DNA from: Leclercia sp. S52
GTDB taxonomy: Bacteria > Pseudomonadota > Gammaproteobacteria > Enterobacterales > Enterobacteriaceae
DNA: 64,000 bases
Assembly (NCBI RefSeq): GCF_039727615.1
Contig: NZ_CP152474.1
Location: 558,001-622,000 of the forward strand
Direction: 5' to 3'
Position 1 is the first letter of the stretch. Every line of letters begins with the position of its first letter. The position numbers and the translations under genes are program-made. Below the pieces are notes generated by a model. It was not told the origin of the DNA. It did not search any database and saw only the letters and a list, made by a program, of their open reading frames with translations. Of the stretch, positions 44,855-54,201 are shown in pieces.

Positions 44855-47008
44855 TTAATGGTGTGAAGAGGTCTTCACGCCGCCTTCCGGTACCGGCACA
44901 TACGGGGTCTCTTTATCCGTACGACCGTCGGCGTCACGCACCTTCATCCAGGTTTTGATGCCGTAGAAGATGATGCTGTAAACCACCACCAGGAACAGAA
45001 TGCTCAGACCTGCGTTGGTGTAGTTGTTCACCACGATATGGTTCATGTTGGCAACCTGCTGCGCGGTCAGCTCACCGCCGCCTGCGGCAATCTTCTCTTT
45101 GTACTGGTTAGCCATAAAGAAGAAGCCTTCCAGCTGCGGGTTGGTGCTGAACAGTTTCAGACCCAGCGCCCAAGTGGTGCAGAGCAGCAGCCACAGGGCA
45201 GGGACCACGGTCACCCAGATGTATTTGGTGCGCTTCATCTTCACCAGCACCACGGTGCCGAGCACCAGGGCCACGGCTGCCAGCATCTGGTTAGAGATCC
45301 CGAACAGCGGCCACAGGCTCTTCACGCCGCCCAGTGGGTCGACAACGCCCTGATACAGCAGGTAGCCCCACAGACCGACGCAGCCCGCCGTACCCAGAAT
45401 CCCGGCGACCAGCGAGTCGGTTTTCTTCAGGAACGGCACGAAGTTACCCAGCAGATCCTGCAGCATAAAGCGGCCTGCGCGGGTACCGGCGTCCAGCGCG
45501 GTCAGGATGAACAGCGCTTCGAACAGAATACCGAAGTGGTACCAGAAGCCCATGTCCGCCCACGGCAGCACTTTGTGGAACACGTGGGCGATACCTACCG
45601 CCAGCGTTGGTGCGCCACCGGCACGGTTCAGCACCGACGGTTCCCCGATGTCTTTCGCGGTCTGCATGATCTGCTCAGGCGAGATCACAAAGCCCCAGGA
45701 GCTGACGGTTGCCGCCGCGTGGGCGCTCACGTCTTTCAGCTGCGCCATGATCAGCGCCGCATTGTCACCGCTCATCTCATGCAGGTTCGGCATGGTGATG
45801 CCCAGACCCGCAGGCGGGGTGTTCATCGCGAAGTAGAGACCCGGCTCGATGATGGACGCCGCCACCAGGGCCATGATCGCCACAAAGGACTCCATCAGCA
45901 TCGCGCCGTAGCCGATCAGACGGGCGTCGTTTTCGTTCGCCAGCAGCTTCGGCGTGGTGCCGGAAGCAATCAGGGCATGGAAGCCAGAGACCGCGCCACA
46001 GGCAATAGTGATAAACAGGAACGGGAACAGGGCGCCTTTCCACAGTGGACCGGTACCGTCGATGTACTGGGTCACCGCAGGCATTTTCAGCTCTGGGTTG
46101 ATGATCACGATGCCGATCGCCAGACCGACGATCACGCCGATTTTCAGGAAGGTCGCCAGGTAGTCACGCGGCGCCAGAATCAGCCATACCGGCAGCAGGG
46201 CAGAGACAAAGGCATAGCCAACCAGCACGAAGGTGATGGTGGTGTCTTTGAAGGTCAGCGCCGGGCCCCAGTACGGGTCGTGCGCAATCACGCCGCCGAA
46301 GTAAATGGAGGCCACCAGCAGCACGATACCGATCACCGACACTTCACCCACGCGGCCCGGACGCAGGAATCGCATGTAGATCCCCATGAACAGCGCAATC
46401 GGCACGGTGGAGCAGACGGTAAACACACCCCACGGGCTTTCGGCCAGGGCTTTCACCACGATCAGGGCCAGCACCGCCAGGATGATGATCATAATCAGGA
46501 AGCAGCCAAACAGGGCGATGGTCCCCGGCACGCGGCCCATCTCTTCTTTGATCATCTCACCGAGAGACGCGCCGTTACGGCGGGAAGAGATAAACAGCAC
46601 CATAAAGTCCTGCACCGCACCCGCCAGCACCACGCCGGCCAGCAGCCACAGGGTACCCGGCAGGTAGCCCATCTGCGCGGCCAGCACCGGGCCGACCAGC
46701 GGGCCAGCGCCGGCGATGGCGGCAAAGTGGTGGCCAAACAGCACGTAGCGGTTGGTTGGCACGTAATTCAGGCCGTCATTGTTGATGACCGCCGGAGTGG
46801 CACGCGTCGGGTCAAGCTTCATGACCTTCTGCGCGATATAGAGACTGTAGTAGCGGTACGCCACCAGATAGACCGACACCGAGGCCACGACGATCCACAG
46901 GGCGCTGATGTGCTCGCCGCGGCGCAGGGCAACCACGGCAAGGCAACAGGCACCGAGGATCCCGAGCAGCAGCCAGGGAACGTGCTTAAGTAGTTTTTTA
47001 ATGTCCAT
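44855..47008 (-). CDS. btsT: Pyruvate/proton symporter BtsT
   Basis: 717 residues with about 16 membrane helices, the CstA/BtsT carbon-starvation family. GPLVGPVLAAQMGYLPGTLW, FMVLFISSRRNGASLGEM and PFLFITIACGAVSGFHALIASGTTPK are family motifs; the MDIKKLLKHVPWLLLGILGACC start matches E. coli. It imports pyruvate. The upstream region holds three 20-bp-spaced repeats fitting BtsR control. Confidence 0.95.
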   Translation of the reverse strand: MDIKKLLKHVPWLLLGILGACCLAVVALRRGEHISALWIVVASVSVYLVAYRYYSLYIAQKVMKLDPTRATPAVINNDGLNYVPTNRYVLFGHHFAAIAGAGPLVGPVLAAQMGYLPGTLWLLAGVVLAGAVQDFMVLFISSRRNGASLGEMIKEEMGRVPGTIALFGCFLIMIIILAVLALIVVKALAESPWGVFTVCSTVPIALFMGIYMRFLRPGRVGEVSVIGIVLLVASIYFGGVIAHDPYWGPALTFKDTTITFVLVGYAFVSALLPVWLILAPRDYLATFLKIGVIVGLAIGIVIINPELKMPAVTQYIDGTGPLWKGALFPFLFITIACGAVSGFHALIASGTTPKLLANENDARLIGYGAMLMESFVAIMALVAASIIEPGLYFAMNTPPAGLGITMPNLHEMSGDNAALIMAQLKDVSAHAAATVSSWGFVISPEQIMQTAKDIGEPSVLNRAGGAPTLAVGIAHVFHKVLPWADMGFWYHFGILFEALFILTALDAGTRAGRFMLQDLLGNFVPFLKKTDSLVAGILGTAGCVGLWGYLLYQGVVDPLGGVKSLWPLFGISNQMLAAVALVLGTVVLVKMKRTKYIWVTVVPALWLLLCTTWALGLKLFSTNPQLEGFFFMANQYKEKIAAGGGELTAQQVANMNHIVVNNYTNAGLSILFLVVVYSIIFYGIKTWMKVRDADGRTDKETPYVPVPEGGVKTSSHH

Positions 47009-47121
47009 AATAAAACCTGGTTTTTTAGATGAAAAAAGGGTCAGGGTTCGCTGTGAGAGATGTTGAGTAATGCTGAGGCGATCTTGCCAGAGCCTTGCGC
47101 GTGTAAAGGAAGGTAAATCGG

Positions 47122-47169
47122 TGAGTGGTTATATGGCGGGATGAGCGGTCAAAGGCGAGGGCGAGTGGT
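47122..47169 (-). promoter_or_regulatory. Three 20-bp-phased repeats upstream of btsT
   Basis: The plus strand has TGAGTGGT (47122-47129), TGAGCGGT (47142-47149) and CGAGTGGT (47162-47169), exactly 20 bp apart. On the btsT strand they read ACCACTCA, ACCGCTCA and ACCACTCG, the form reported for BtsR (YehT) sites, ACC[G/A]CT[C/T]A. They lie 114 bp upstream of btsT. From memory the E. coli site is a pair with 13-bp spacing; here spacing is 12 and there are three. Confidence 0.65.
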
Positions 47170-47227
47170 TCAGGCTCGCCGTCAGTGGGGAAAATAGTGT
47201 GAAGGGGATCACGCCGTCAGGCGCGGA

Positions 47228-48100
47228 TCACTCCGCGGTGGCCAGATAGCTTTCTAAGGTGCCGACAAACTTCTGCTTAAGCCAGGCCGGTTCCAGCACC
47301 TGAATATTGGGCAGCCAGTAGAAGAGCAGCGGCAGGATCTGGTTCTCATGCGCGGCATGGCAGCGCAGGGTGATGCCCTTTTTATCCTCAGCCAGAATTT
47401 CCTGGTCGGGCAGCAGATCGCGACGCTTAAAATAGTGCGCAATGCGGGTGGGAATAAACACGTCCACTTCGAACGTCTCTTCGCTGACCCAGGGATCGGG
47501 GTTTTTTGCCAGCAGGTCGAGGGTGTCATTATCTGGCGTGAAGGTCTCGCTACGAATATCCAGCCACTGGATCAGGCTTAAAGAAAACGATTTCAAACGC
47601 TTTTCTTCGGTGGCTTGTAAATACCATATGTTCTTTTTGTTAATTACTTTATAGGGGTTAATCTTTCGCGACTTTCCTTTATACAGGATCTGGCAAACCT
47701 GCTGGCCCTTAATCGCCTTTTCAAAGTCCGCTAACAGGGCGTGAATATCTTTGGGCCCGGTTCGCTCGGCATCGTTGCCGAGGATCATAATATGGTTTTC
47801 CTCGACCCGCGTCTCCAGTTTGTCCCAGAATTCGCGGCCCGTTTCCGGGAAAAAGTCATCCACATTCAGAAAGTTAGCAATAGCGTGATGCAGCCCTGGG
47901 CCAGCATGAATAAGCTTGTACTGCCCGTCTCCGCAGCGCTCCACAATGGGCGAAAGTGCATTCAGATCGCGATAGACCGTGCGCTCAGTGATATTAAATT
48001 TATGCATCAATGCCTGGCGGTTAACCACGCCGTGTAAATGAAGCTCCAGCAGAATATCAACCAACCTTTCAGCCGAGCGACTCCTGGTCGGAATTGTCAT
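47228..48100 (-). CDS. WYL-domain HTH regulator
   Basis: 290 residues. N-terminal HTH (SAERLVDILLELHLHGVVNRQALMHKFNITERTVYRDLNALSPIVE) and a WYL-type ligand domain (YKGKSRKINPYKVINKKNIWYLQATEEKRLKSFSLSLIQWLDI). Such regulators bind nucleic acids or nucleotides and control stress or defence genes. It is a lone gene between btsT's promoter and the capsule locus. Confidence 0.9.
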   Translation of the reverse strand: MTIPTRSRSAERLVDILLELHLHGVVNRQALMHKFNITERTVYRDLNALSPIVERCGDGQYKLIHAGPGLHHAIANFLNVDDFFPETGREFWDKLETRVEENHIMILGNDAERTGPKDIHALLADFEKAIKGQQVCQILYKGKSRKINPYKVINKKNIWYLQATEEKRLKSFSLSLIQWLDIRSETFTPDNDTLDLLAKNPDPWVSEETFEVDVFIPTRIAHYFKRRDLLPDQEILAEDKKGITLRCHAAHENQILPLLFYWLPNIQVLEPAWLKQKFVGTLESYLATAE

Positions 48101-48272
48101 ATTAGCTTTCCCGTTATTTTAGCCATTGCTGTGAATTATGCCGGCGCGGCTGACAAAATATGTCAGTGCAAAATTCGGCATGAAAATTTGTCTTAGGTTA
48201 TAACGGCAAAATTTGGGATAAACATTAGGGGTTTTTACAACGGAGGGTTAAAAGCGCGGCGTAGATCGGATC

Positions 48273-48294
48273 CGCCGGGGTAATTTCCCCGGCG
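48273..48294. terminator. Hairpin after kpsS
   Basis: CGCCGGGG (48273-48280) pairs with CCCCGGCG (48287-48294) over a six-base loop, 11 bp past the kpsS stop. No strong T run follows, so termination there is only likely. Confidence 0.5.
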
Positions 48295-48304
48295 CGAGGA
48301 TGAA

Positions 48305-49549
48305 TTATCGTTCGAGTTCGGAATCGGCAAGCGGCGCCGGCAGAGGGTTTTCCGTCGGGATGTTGAGCCAGTCGGACTTGCCGTAAAAGACGGCGTTGAT
48401 CTGCGTGTGGTAAAGCAGGTGGGTACGAAAACGCTGGAATAACTTTTTATCGGGAGCGAAATCCGCCTGCCAGAACTGGTTCAGTGGCCCCTGCCAGGTT
48501 AATCCTTCGATGTCGTACAGCGCTTTGCCCATCACCTTGAGCGGCTTGTTGTGGATCAGCGCCGACAGGCCCGCGGTGCTGTTGACGGTGATCACTCCCC
48601 GGGTGTGGGTCAGCAGGGCGGGCAGGGAGAGATCGTGAACGTAGATCACCCGGCCCGTAATGCCGTATTTTTCGGTCAGCTTGTTAATCAGGGTGCCGTA
48701 ATAACGGTGACCACGATCCATTGGATGATGCTTGAACACCAGATGACGCTCTTTTGACGCATGGCGGGCAAAGGAGCGGATCACGGTTTCGATATAGTCA
48801 CGCACGTCTTTATACGGGCTGTGGTGAATAATCTGGCTGTCGTTGTAGACCTGCAAAATCGCCAGGTAGTACTCGTTATCCAGCGTGCTGGTGATATGGC
48901 TCAGCATATGGCGCTGCTGCCAGCGGTACCACAGCTTACGGCGACCGGCGCGGAACCAGCACTGCATCTCGTACCACGGAGAGAACGACTTGTGGTGACG
49001 GTAGCCCCGGTAGCGATGGCGGCCAAACCAGCCCGCCGCGTAGTAGAGCATGGCATGAGCGGCACGGTTGAAGGAGCTCGGTTTCCACGGCGTCGGGGTT
49101 TTCACCTCCGGCAGCGGTTGCTCGCGATAATACTTCGCATCGACAGGCATCGAGGAGAAGGCGTTCACGCCCCCTTTTTCCAGGGTGATGTAGAACGGGC
49201 GGAAATAGCCCTCTTCAAACGCCAGGAAATCGATGGTTTTGCTGCGCGCCCACTTCTTCGCTTCGATGTGCATCGGACGGCAGTCACCAAAGCAGACGAT
49301 GGTGTCGAAGGGGTAGGTTTTGTGTAACTCGCGCAGCCAGAAGGCAAAATTCTTTACTGAGCCGGTGTAGTGCAGCGCGGTCTCTTTCGCGGCATACCAT
49401 GAGTCTCCGGCATTGAAGCAGACCTGCTTCACTTCACGGTGGCTGCTCTGCAACCAGCTTGCCAGACGTGAAAAGCAGGGGCCCATCGGTCCTTGTAGTA
49501 AAAGATATCGACGGCCATTCAGCAGATGGCGGATAGCTTGCTCTTCCAT
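48305..49549 (-). CDS. kpsS: Capsule polysaccharide export protein KpsS (beta-Kdo transferase)
   Basis: 414 residues, the length of KpsS. YLLLQGPMGPCFSRLASWLQSSHREVKQVCFNAGD at the start, FLAFEEGYFRPFYITLEKGGVN and VYVHDLSLPALLTHTRGVITVNSTAGLSALIHNKPLKVMG are KpsS motifs. It is thought to add the first Kdo of the poly-Kdo linker to phosphatidylglycerol. Last gene of the leftward capsule operon. Confidence 0.95.
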   Translation of the reverse strand: MEEQAIRHLLNGRRYLLLQGPMGPCFSRLASWLQSSHREVKQVCFNAGDSWYAAKETALHYTGSVKNFAFWLRELHKTYPFDTIVCFGDCRPMHIEAKKWARSKTIDFLAFEEGYFRPFYITLEKGGVNAFSSMPVDAKYYREQPLPEVKTPTPWKPSSFNRAAHAMLYYAAGWFGRHRYRGYRHHKSFSPWYEMQCWFRAGRRKLWYRWQQRHMLSHITSTLDNEYYLAILQVYNDSQIIHHSPYKDVRDYIETVIRSFARHASKERHLVFKHHPMDRGHRYYGTLINKLTEKYGITGRVIYVHDLSLPALLTHTRGVITVNSTAGLSALIHNKPLKVMGKALYDIEGLTWQGPLNQFWQADFAPDKKLFQRFRTHLLYHTQINAVFYGKSDWLNIPTENPLPAPLADSELER

Positions 49550-49634
49550 TATTTTTCCCAGATCGGTCCGTTGATGAACAGTGTGTAACGGCTTGATGAC
49601 CGCTTTTCTTTAATAAATCAGGATAAATAGTTCG

Positions 49635-51638
49635 CTAGCGAAGTGTCTGTGCGAGATAGCTCAGTTTGAGCTGCCAGCGCTGCCAGCGGCTGGCCTTCTG
49701 CGATGAGGAGTTTCCCTGCACCGCCAGCTGGCGGATCAGCTGCTCCGGGCTCATCCACAGGCCGCTCTGCCAGTCGATATAGCGCGGATAGGCGACCAGC
49801 GTCAGGTAGACCAGCGCGGCCAGCGACAGGGTGCGCTGACGGCGCTCCGCTGGGTGAATATCTTCAGTCAGCCCCCAGCCGCTGTAGAACGGCTGGCCCC
49901 AGGTGGTGACCTTCACCCCCTGCACCAGCGCCTCGAACCCGCTGAGGGAGGTCATGGTGTGCAGCTCGTCGACATGGGGATAGAGGCTGGTCAGGCCGAG
50001 ATCCAGCACCTGGCTGTCTACGCAGCTCGCCAGGCATTCGGCCGAGATAGCCCCGGCCCGGTTGCCCGCCACCACGTCCGGGTGCGGTTTAAACAGGATA
50101 TGTGCCTCCGGCCGGGCGGCGCGTACCGCCCACAGCAGCTGCTCATTGCTGCGGATCACCGGGCTGCCGGTCAGGATCGAGGCATCGCCATCGACCTGGC
50201 CCACCACCAGCACCAGCGAACGCCCGTCGCCGGGCGGCGTGAAGGGCTGCACGGTGCCGACGTTGTATTTGCTGACCCCATGCTGGCGGAGCAGATCCAC
50301 CAGCGCCGCGCCGCGTGCCAGCGCCTGTTCGCTGAGCGGCTGCTGATTCAGCAACTGCTCCAGCCCGCTCGGACGGCGGCTGTCGAAGTAGATCCCCACC
50401 GGGTCGATGGAGAGCGATGAGGGGCGGCACAGGTTCGATCCCAGCCCCCGGGAGCGGATAAAGCCATCTTCCACCCGGATCGGGTTATTCAGCTCAGGAT
50501 AACGGCTGCCCCAGACCAGCACCTGCTCGTCGGCGGCCAGCTGAGCAGGCGGGGTGCGCACAAAGCGCAGCTCCGTGGCCAGCGGCTGGCAGAAGGCGCG
50601 CATAAAGGCGCGTTTCCACAGCGAGAAGCCCACCATATACAGACGGCGATAGCGCGGAGCCGGGTTCAGCTGACCCGCAATGACCTCCAGCACCTGCTCC
50701 ACTTCGCAGCGCTGGCCCAGGACCGGATCCAGATAGCGGGGATAGAGGATCAGCGCCGCAGCTACCAGCTGCGACAGGCTAATTCGTGCCTCGCGACGTT
50801 CACACCCTTTGCTGTCGTGGGTCAGCCCCCAGCCGGCGTAAAACGGCATGCCGAAGCAGTACACCGCTTTGCCCAGCAGCAGGGCTTCAAACCCCATCTG
50901 CGAGGAGACGGTGTAGACCGCCTCTGCCTCATTCAGCAGGGCATGGGGGTGGCAGTGATCGGTGACCAGCTCCACGTCGTCCAGCTGCATCTGCGCCAGC
51001 ACGCCGCTCTTTTTGCCCAGCCGGGTATCCGGATGAGTGCGCAGCAGCAGGCGGGCGTCAGGGTGGTTACGCCGCGCCGCCGCGACCATCGCCACAAAAT
51101 CTTCCGTGCTGGCGAGCGCGCCGGGGATAGAGAGATCCCCTGCCACCTGGTCGATCAGCAGCACCTTAGGGCGGGCGTCGTTGTGCAGGCGGGCAGCCAG
51201 CGCGTCGGGCAGGCCGCTGTCGGCGGTATAACAGTTGTACTTGGTGATGCCCAGGCGCAGCAGCTCACTTACCAGTGCCTCGGCGCGCGCCAGCATTCGG
51301 GCATCGCACGGCGTGGCGATCAGCTGCTCAAGGCGGCTGGGCTGGCGAGCGTCGTAGTAAATGCCCACAGGATCGGCGATCAGGGAGACGGCCTTGCCCC
51401 CTCTGGCGGGGTGGCCAATATAACCGATAAAGCCATCTTCCAGCTGCCAGTACGGCAGGCCGAGTTCGTGGGCTTTCTGTTTGATCTGTCGGGTATTGGC
51501 TTTCTGGCCCCAGCCGACCAGCACGTCGTCCTGCGCCAGTTCCATGCCGCTTTTGAAGGCGTGTAACGGGCGGCCAAGCATTGGCTCGAGCTGTGCTTTT
51601 CGGGCCAGGATCCCGGCTGAACCTGTGTAGAATTTCAT
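49635..51638 (-). CDS. kpsC: Capsule Kdo transferase KpsC
   Basis: About 667 residues with the family's two related halves: VLVGWGQKANTRQIKQKAHE...YWQLEDGFIGYIG...DPVGIYYDARQPSRLEQL, and VLVWGSRYPELNNPIRVEDGFIRSRG...DPVGIYFDSRRPSGLEQL. Each half is a Kdo-transferase domain of the poly-Kdo linker system. ATG 51638 (AGAGCG ahead) is preferred over 51653. Directly upstream of kpsS on the same strand, 85 bp apart. Confidence 0.95.
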   Translation of the reverse strand: MKFYTGSAGILARKAQLEPMLGRPLHAFKSGMELAQDDVLVGWGQKANTRQIKQKAHELGLPYWQLEDGFIGYIGHPARGGKAVSLIADPVGIYYDARQPSRLEQLIATPCDARMLARAEALVSELLRLGITKYNCYTADSGLPDALAARLHNDARPKVLLIDQVAGDLSIPGALASTEDFVAMVAAARRNHPDARLLLRTHPDTRLGKKSGVLAQMQLDDVELVTDHCHPHALLNEAEAVYTVSSQMGFEALLLGKAVYCFGMPFYAGWGLTHDSKGCERREARISLSQLVAAALILYPRYLDPVLGQRCEVEQVLEVIAGQLNPAPRYRRLYMVGFSLWKRAFMRAFCQPLATELRFVRTPPAQLAADEQVLVWGSRYPELNNPIRVEDGFIRSRGLGSNLCRPSSLSIDPVGIYFDSRRPSGLEQLLNQQPLSEQALARGAALVDLLRQHGVSKYNVGTVQPFTPPGDGRSLVLVVGQVDGDASILTGSPVIRSNEQLLWAVRAARPEAHILFKPHPDVVAGNRAGAISAECLASCVDSQVLDLGLTSLYPHVDELHTMTSLSGFEALVQGVKVTTWGQPFYSGWGLTEDIHPAERRQRTLSLAALVYLTLVAYPRYIDWQSGLWMSPEQLIRQLAVQGNSSSQKASRWQRWQLKLSYLAQTLR

Positions 51639-51656
51639 GTGCGCTCTGTGCATCAG

Positions 51657-51682
51657 AAAACGCCCCGCGTCACTGCGGGGCG
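51657..51682 (-). terminator. Rho-independent terminator after rmlC
   Basis: CGCCCCGC (51661-51668) pairs with GCGGGGCG (51675-51682), and TTTT follows on the minus strand. It lies between rmlC and kpsC, so kpsCS expression may depend on readthrough or its own promoter. Confidence 0.8.
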
Positions 51683-51688
51683 TGTGAC

Positions 51689-52237
51689 TCAGAAGTACTC
51701 TGCGTCAGGGAAGGATTTGGCAACGCTGTCTTTGGCGGAAGTGAGGATCTCGCTGTCGATTTCTGGCCATGTAATCCCAATGGTCTCATCGTTCCAGCGG
51801 ATGCCGCGATCGCTCTCCGGCGCATAGTAGTTGGTGGTTTTGTACAGGAATTCTGCGGTGTCGCTCAGGGTCATAAAGCCATGGGCGAAGCCTTCCGGGA
51901 TCCACAGCTGACGCTTGTTCTCGCCGGACAGATGCACACCGACCCACTGACCAAAGGTCGGGGAGCTTTTACGGATATCCACCGCCACGTCGAACACTTC
52001 GCCGGCCACGCAACGCACCAGTTTGCCCTGCGCATGCGGTGCCAGCTGGTAGTGCAGGCCACGCAATACGCCCTTCGAGGATTTGGAGTGGTTGTCCTGC
52101 ACGAAGTTTACGCTGCGGCCAATGGCGGCTTCGAACTGCTGGTGGTTAAAGCTTTCGAAGAAGAAACCACGGTCATCGCCAAACACTTTTGGCTCAAAGA
52201 TGAATACGTCGGGAATTGCGGTCTGAATTACGTTCAT
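51689..52237 (-). CDS. rmlC: dTDP-4-dehydrorhamnose 3,5-epimerase
   Basis: 182 residues. VFIFEPKVFGDDRGFFFESFN at the start, HSKSSKGVLRGLHYQ with the catalytic His, DVAVDIRKSSPTFGQWVGVHLSGENKRQLWIPEGFAHGFMTLSD and the Tyr-rich LYKTTNYYAPE. Third step of dTDP-L-rhamnose synthesis. The start is ATG 52237 (AGG ahead), matching the family N terminus MNVI. Confidence 0.95.
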   Translation of the reverse strand: MNVIQTAIPDVFIFEPKVFGDDRGFFFESFNHQQFEAAIGRSVNFVQDNHSKSSKGVLRGLHYQLAPHAQGKLVRCVAGEVFDVAVDIRKSSPTFGQWVGVHLSGENKRQLWIPEGFAHGFMTLSDTAEFLYKTTNYYAPESDRGIRWNDETIGITWPEIDSEILTSAKDSVAKSFPDAEYF

Positions 52238-52289
52238 GATGTCGGCCTGATTCATAAATGGGGCTTTACGCCCCAGGAGTTAATAATGA

Positions 52290-53162
52290 TTACTTGAGCA
52301 TTTTCAGCAGGTACTGCCCGTAAGCATTCTTCGCCAGCGGCGCGGCTAACTTGCGCACCTGGTCGGCATCGATAAACTTCAGACGGTAGGCAATCTCTTC
52401 AGGACAGGCCACTTTCAGCCCCTGACGGGTTTCGATGGTCTGGATGAAGTTGCTGGCCTCAATCAGGCTCTCATGGGTGCCGGTATCAAGCCAGGCATAA
52501 CCACGGCCCATCATGGCGACCGACAAATTCCCCTGCTCAAGGTAAATGCGGTTCACGTCGGTGATTTCCAGCTCGCCGCGCGGCGACGGTTTCAGGCTTT
52601 TGGCAATCTCAACCACGCGGTTGTCGTAGAAGTAGAGGCCGGTTACCGCATAGTTGCTCTTCGGTTCCAGCGGCTTCTCTTCCAGGGAGATCGCGGTGCC
52701 TTCACGGTCAAACTCCACCACGCCATAACGCTCAGGATCGTGTACATGATAGGCAAAGACGGTGGCGCCCGCAGGTTTCGCCGCGGCGGCTTCCAGCTGT
52801 TTCTGCAGATCGTGACCGTAGAAGATGTTGTCGCCCAGCACCAGCGCACAGTCGTCGTCGCCGATGAACTCTTCGCCGAGGATAAAGGCCTGAGCCAGAC
52901 CGTCCGGGCTTGGCTGCACTTTGTACTGCAGGTTCAGGCCCCACTGGCTGCCGTCGCCCAGCAGCTGCTCAAAGCGCGGCGTATCCTGTGGGGTGCTGAT
53001 GATCAGGATATCGCGGATACCAGCCAGCATCAGGGTGCTCAGCGGGTAGTAGATCATCGGTTTGTCGTAGATGGGCAGCAGCTGTTTGCTCACCGCCATG
53101 GTGACCGGATAGAGACGAGTCCCTGACCCACCGGCCAGAATAATACCTTTACGCTTGTTCAT
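52290..53162 (-). CDS. rmlA: Glucose-1-phosphate thymidylyltransferase
   Basis: 290 residues. [16 protein letters not shown] nucleotide loop, [32 protein letters not shown] and VIEFDREG-like metal site (here [17 protein letters not shown]). Makes dTDP-glucose from Glc-1-P and dTTP. Same operon as rmlB, rmlD and rmlC. The 151 bp upstream to rmlD (53163-53313) contain no gene, but carry a G7 run and A/T-rich tail. Confidence 0.97.
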   Translation of the reverse strand: MNKRKGIILAGGSGTRLYPVTMAVSKQLLPIYDKPMIYYPLSTLMLAGIRDILIISTPQDTPRFEQLLGDGSQWGLNLQYKVQPSPDGLAQAFILGEEFIGDDDCALVLGDNIFYGHDLQKQLEAAAAKPAGATVFAYHVHDPERYGVVEFDREGTAISLEEKPLEPKSNYAVTGLYFYDNRVVEIAKSLKPSPRGELEITDVNRIYLEQGNLSVAMMGRGYAWLDTGTHESLIEASNFIQTIETRQGLKVACPEEIAYRLKFIDADQVRKLAAPLAKNAYGQYLLKMLK

Positions 53163-53313
53163 AATCCTTCATTCTTCTGTTTTGCTCTGGAGGGAGGCAA
53201 GACGCCACCCTCTGAGAGGTGTTTGATTGCTGTAAAAGGGGGGGCAAAACGCCTCACCCTGACAAGAGTCCGTGTCGCTTAAAACAAGGCACGCATAGCA
53301 TACCTTGATGCAT

Positions 53314-54201
53314 TTACTTTCCAAGAATTTCTGCAAGCATGCGATCGACACCGATGGTCCAGTCCGGCAGCGTCATCCCGAAGGTGCGCTGGAATTTGCT
53401 GGTATCGAGGCGTGAGTTATGCGGACGCTTAGCCGGGGTCGGGAAGGCGCTGGTCGGAACGGCATTGACCTGGGTTACGGCCAGCTCAACGCCCGCCGCA
53501 CGAGCGGTAGCGAACACCCGCTGGGCATAGTCGAACCAGGTGGTGGTACCGGAGGCAATCAGGTGATAGAGCCCGGCCACTTCAGGTTTATCCTGCGCGA
53601 TACGGATCGCATGGGCCGTGCAGTCGGCCAGCAGTTCTGCCCCGGTCGGCGCACCAAACTGATCGTTGATCACCGACATCTCGCTGCGCTCTTTACCAAA
53701 GCGCAGCATGGTTTTGGCAAAGTTAGCGCCGCGAGCAGCATACACCCAGCTGGTGCGGAAGATCAGATGACGGGAGCAGAGCGCGGCAGCCTGTTCGCCC
53801 GCCAGCTTGGTTTCGCCATAGACGTTCAGCGGGGCGGTCTGGTCTGTCTCCACCCACGGCTTTTCGCCGCTGCCGTTGAAAACGTAATCGGTGGAGTAGT
53901 GCACCAGCCACGCGCCCAGCGCTTCGGCTTCTTTGGCGATAGCGGCAACGCTGGTGGCGTTGAGCAGCTCGGCAAAGTCGCGCTCGCTTTCGGCTTTGTC
54001 CACCGCGGTATGGGCGGCGGCGTTGACGATCACGTCCGGCTTCAGCAGACGCACGGTCTCGGCCACGCCTTCCGGGTTGCTGAAGTCACCGCAGTAATCG
54101 GTAGAGTCAAAATCCACCGCCGTAATACGCCCCAGCGGCAGCAGCGCGCGCTGCAACTCCCAGCCCACCTGGCCATTTTTGCCGAACAGCAGAATATGCA
54201 T
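53314..54201 (-). CDS. rmlD: dTDP-4-dehydrorhamnose reductase
   Basis: 295 residues. Rossmann loop LLFGKNGQVGWELQRAL, then NAAAHTAVDKAESE and YSTDYVFNG with the YxxxK pair VYGETKLAGEQ. Last step of dTDP-L-rhamnose synthesis. Its ATG overlaps the end of rmlB. Confidence 0.96.
   Translation of the reverse strand: MHILLFGKNGQVGWELQRALLPLGRITAVDFDSTDYCGDFSNPEGVAETVRLLKPDVIVNAAAHTAVDKAESERDFAELLNATSVAAIAKEAEALGAWLVHYSTDYVFNGSGEKPWVETDQTAPLNVYGETKLAGEQAAALCSRHLIFRTSWVYAARGANFAKTMLRFGKERSEMSVINDQFGAPTGAELLADCTAHAIRIAQDKPEVAGLYHLIASGTTTWFDYAQRVFATARAAGVELAVTQVNAVPTSAFPTPAKRPHNSRLDTSKFQRTFGMTLPDWTIGVDRMLAEILGK

Noticed and set aside
45038..46993. A 651-codon frame on the plus strand opposite btsT
   Set aside because: The protein is rich in His, Arg and Gln with no recognisable domain, while btsT on the other strand is a full-length known transporter.
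47048..47075. TGTGAGAGATGTTGAGTA as a CRP site for btsT
   Set aside because: Only the left half-site fits the TGTGA-N6-TCACA consensus; too weak to list.
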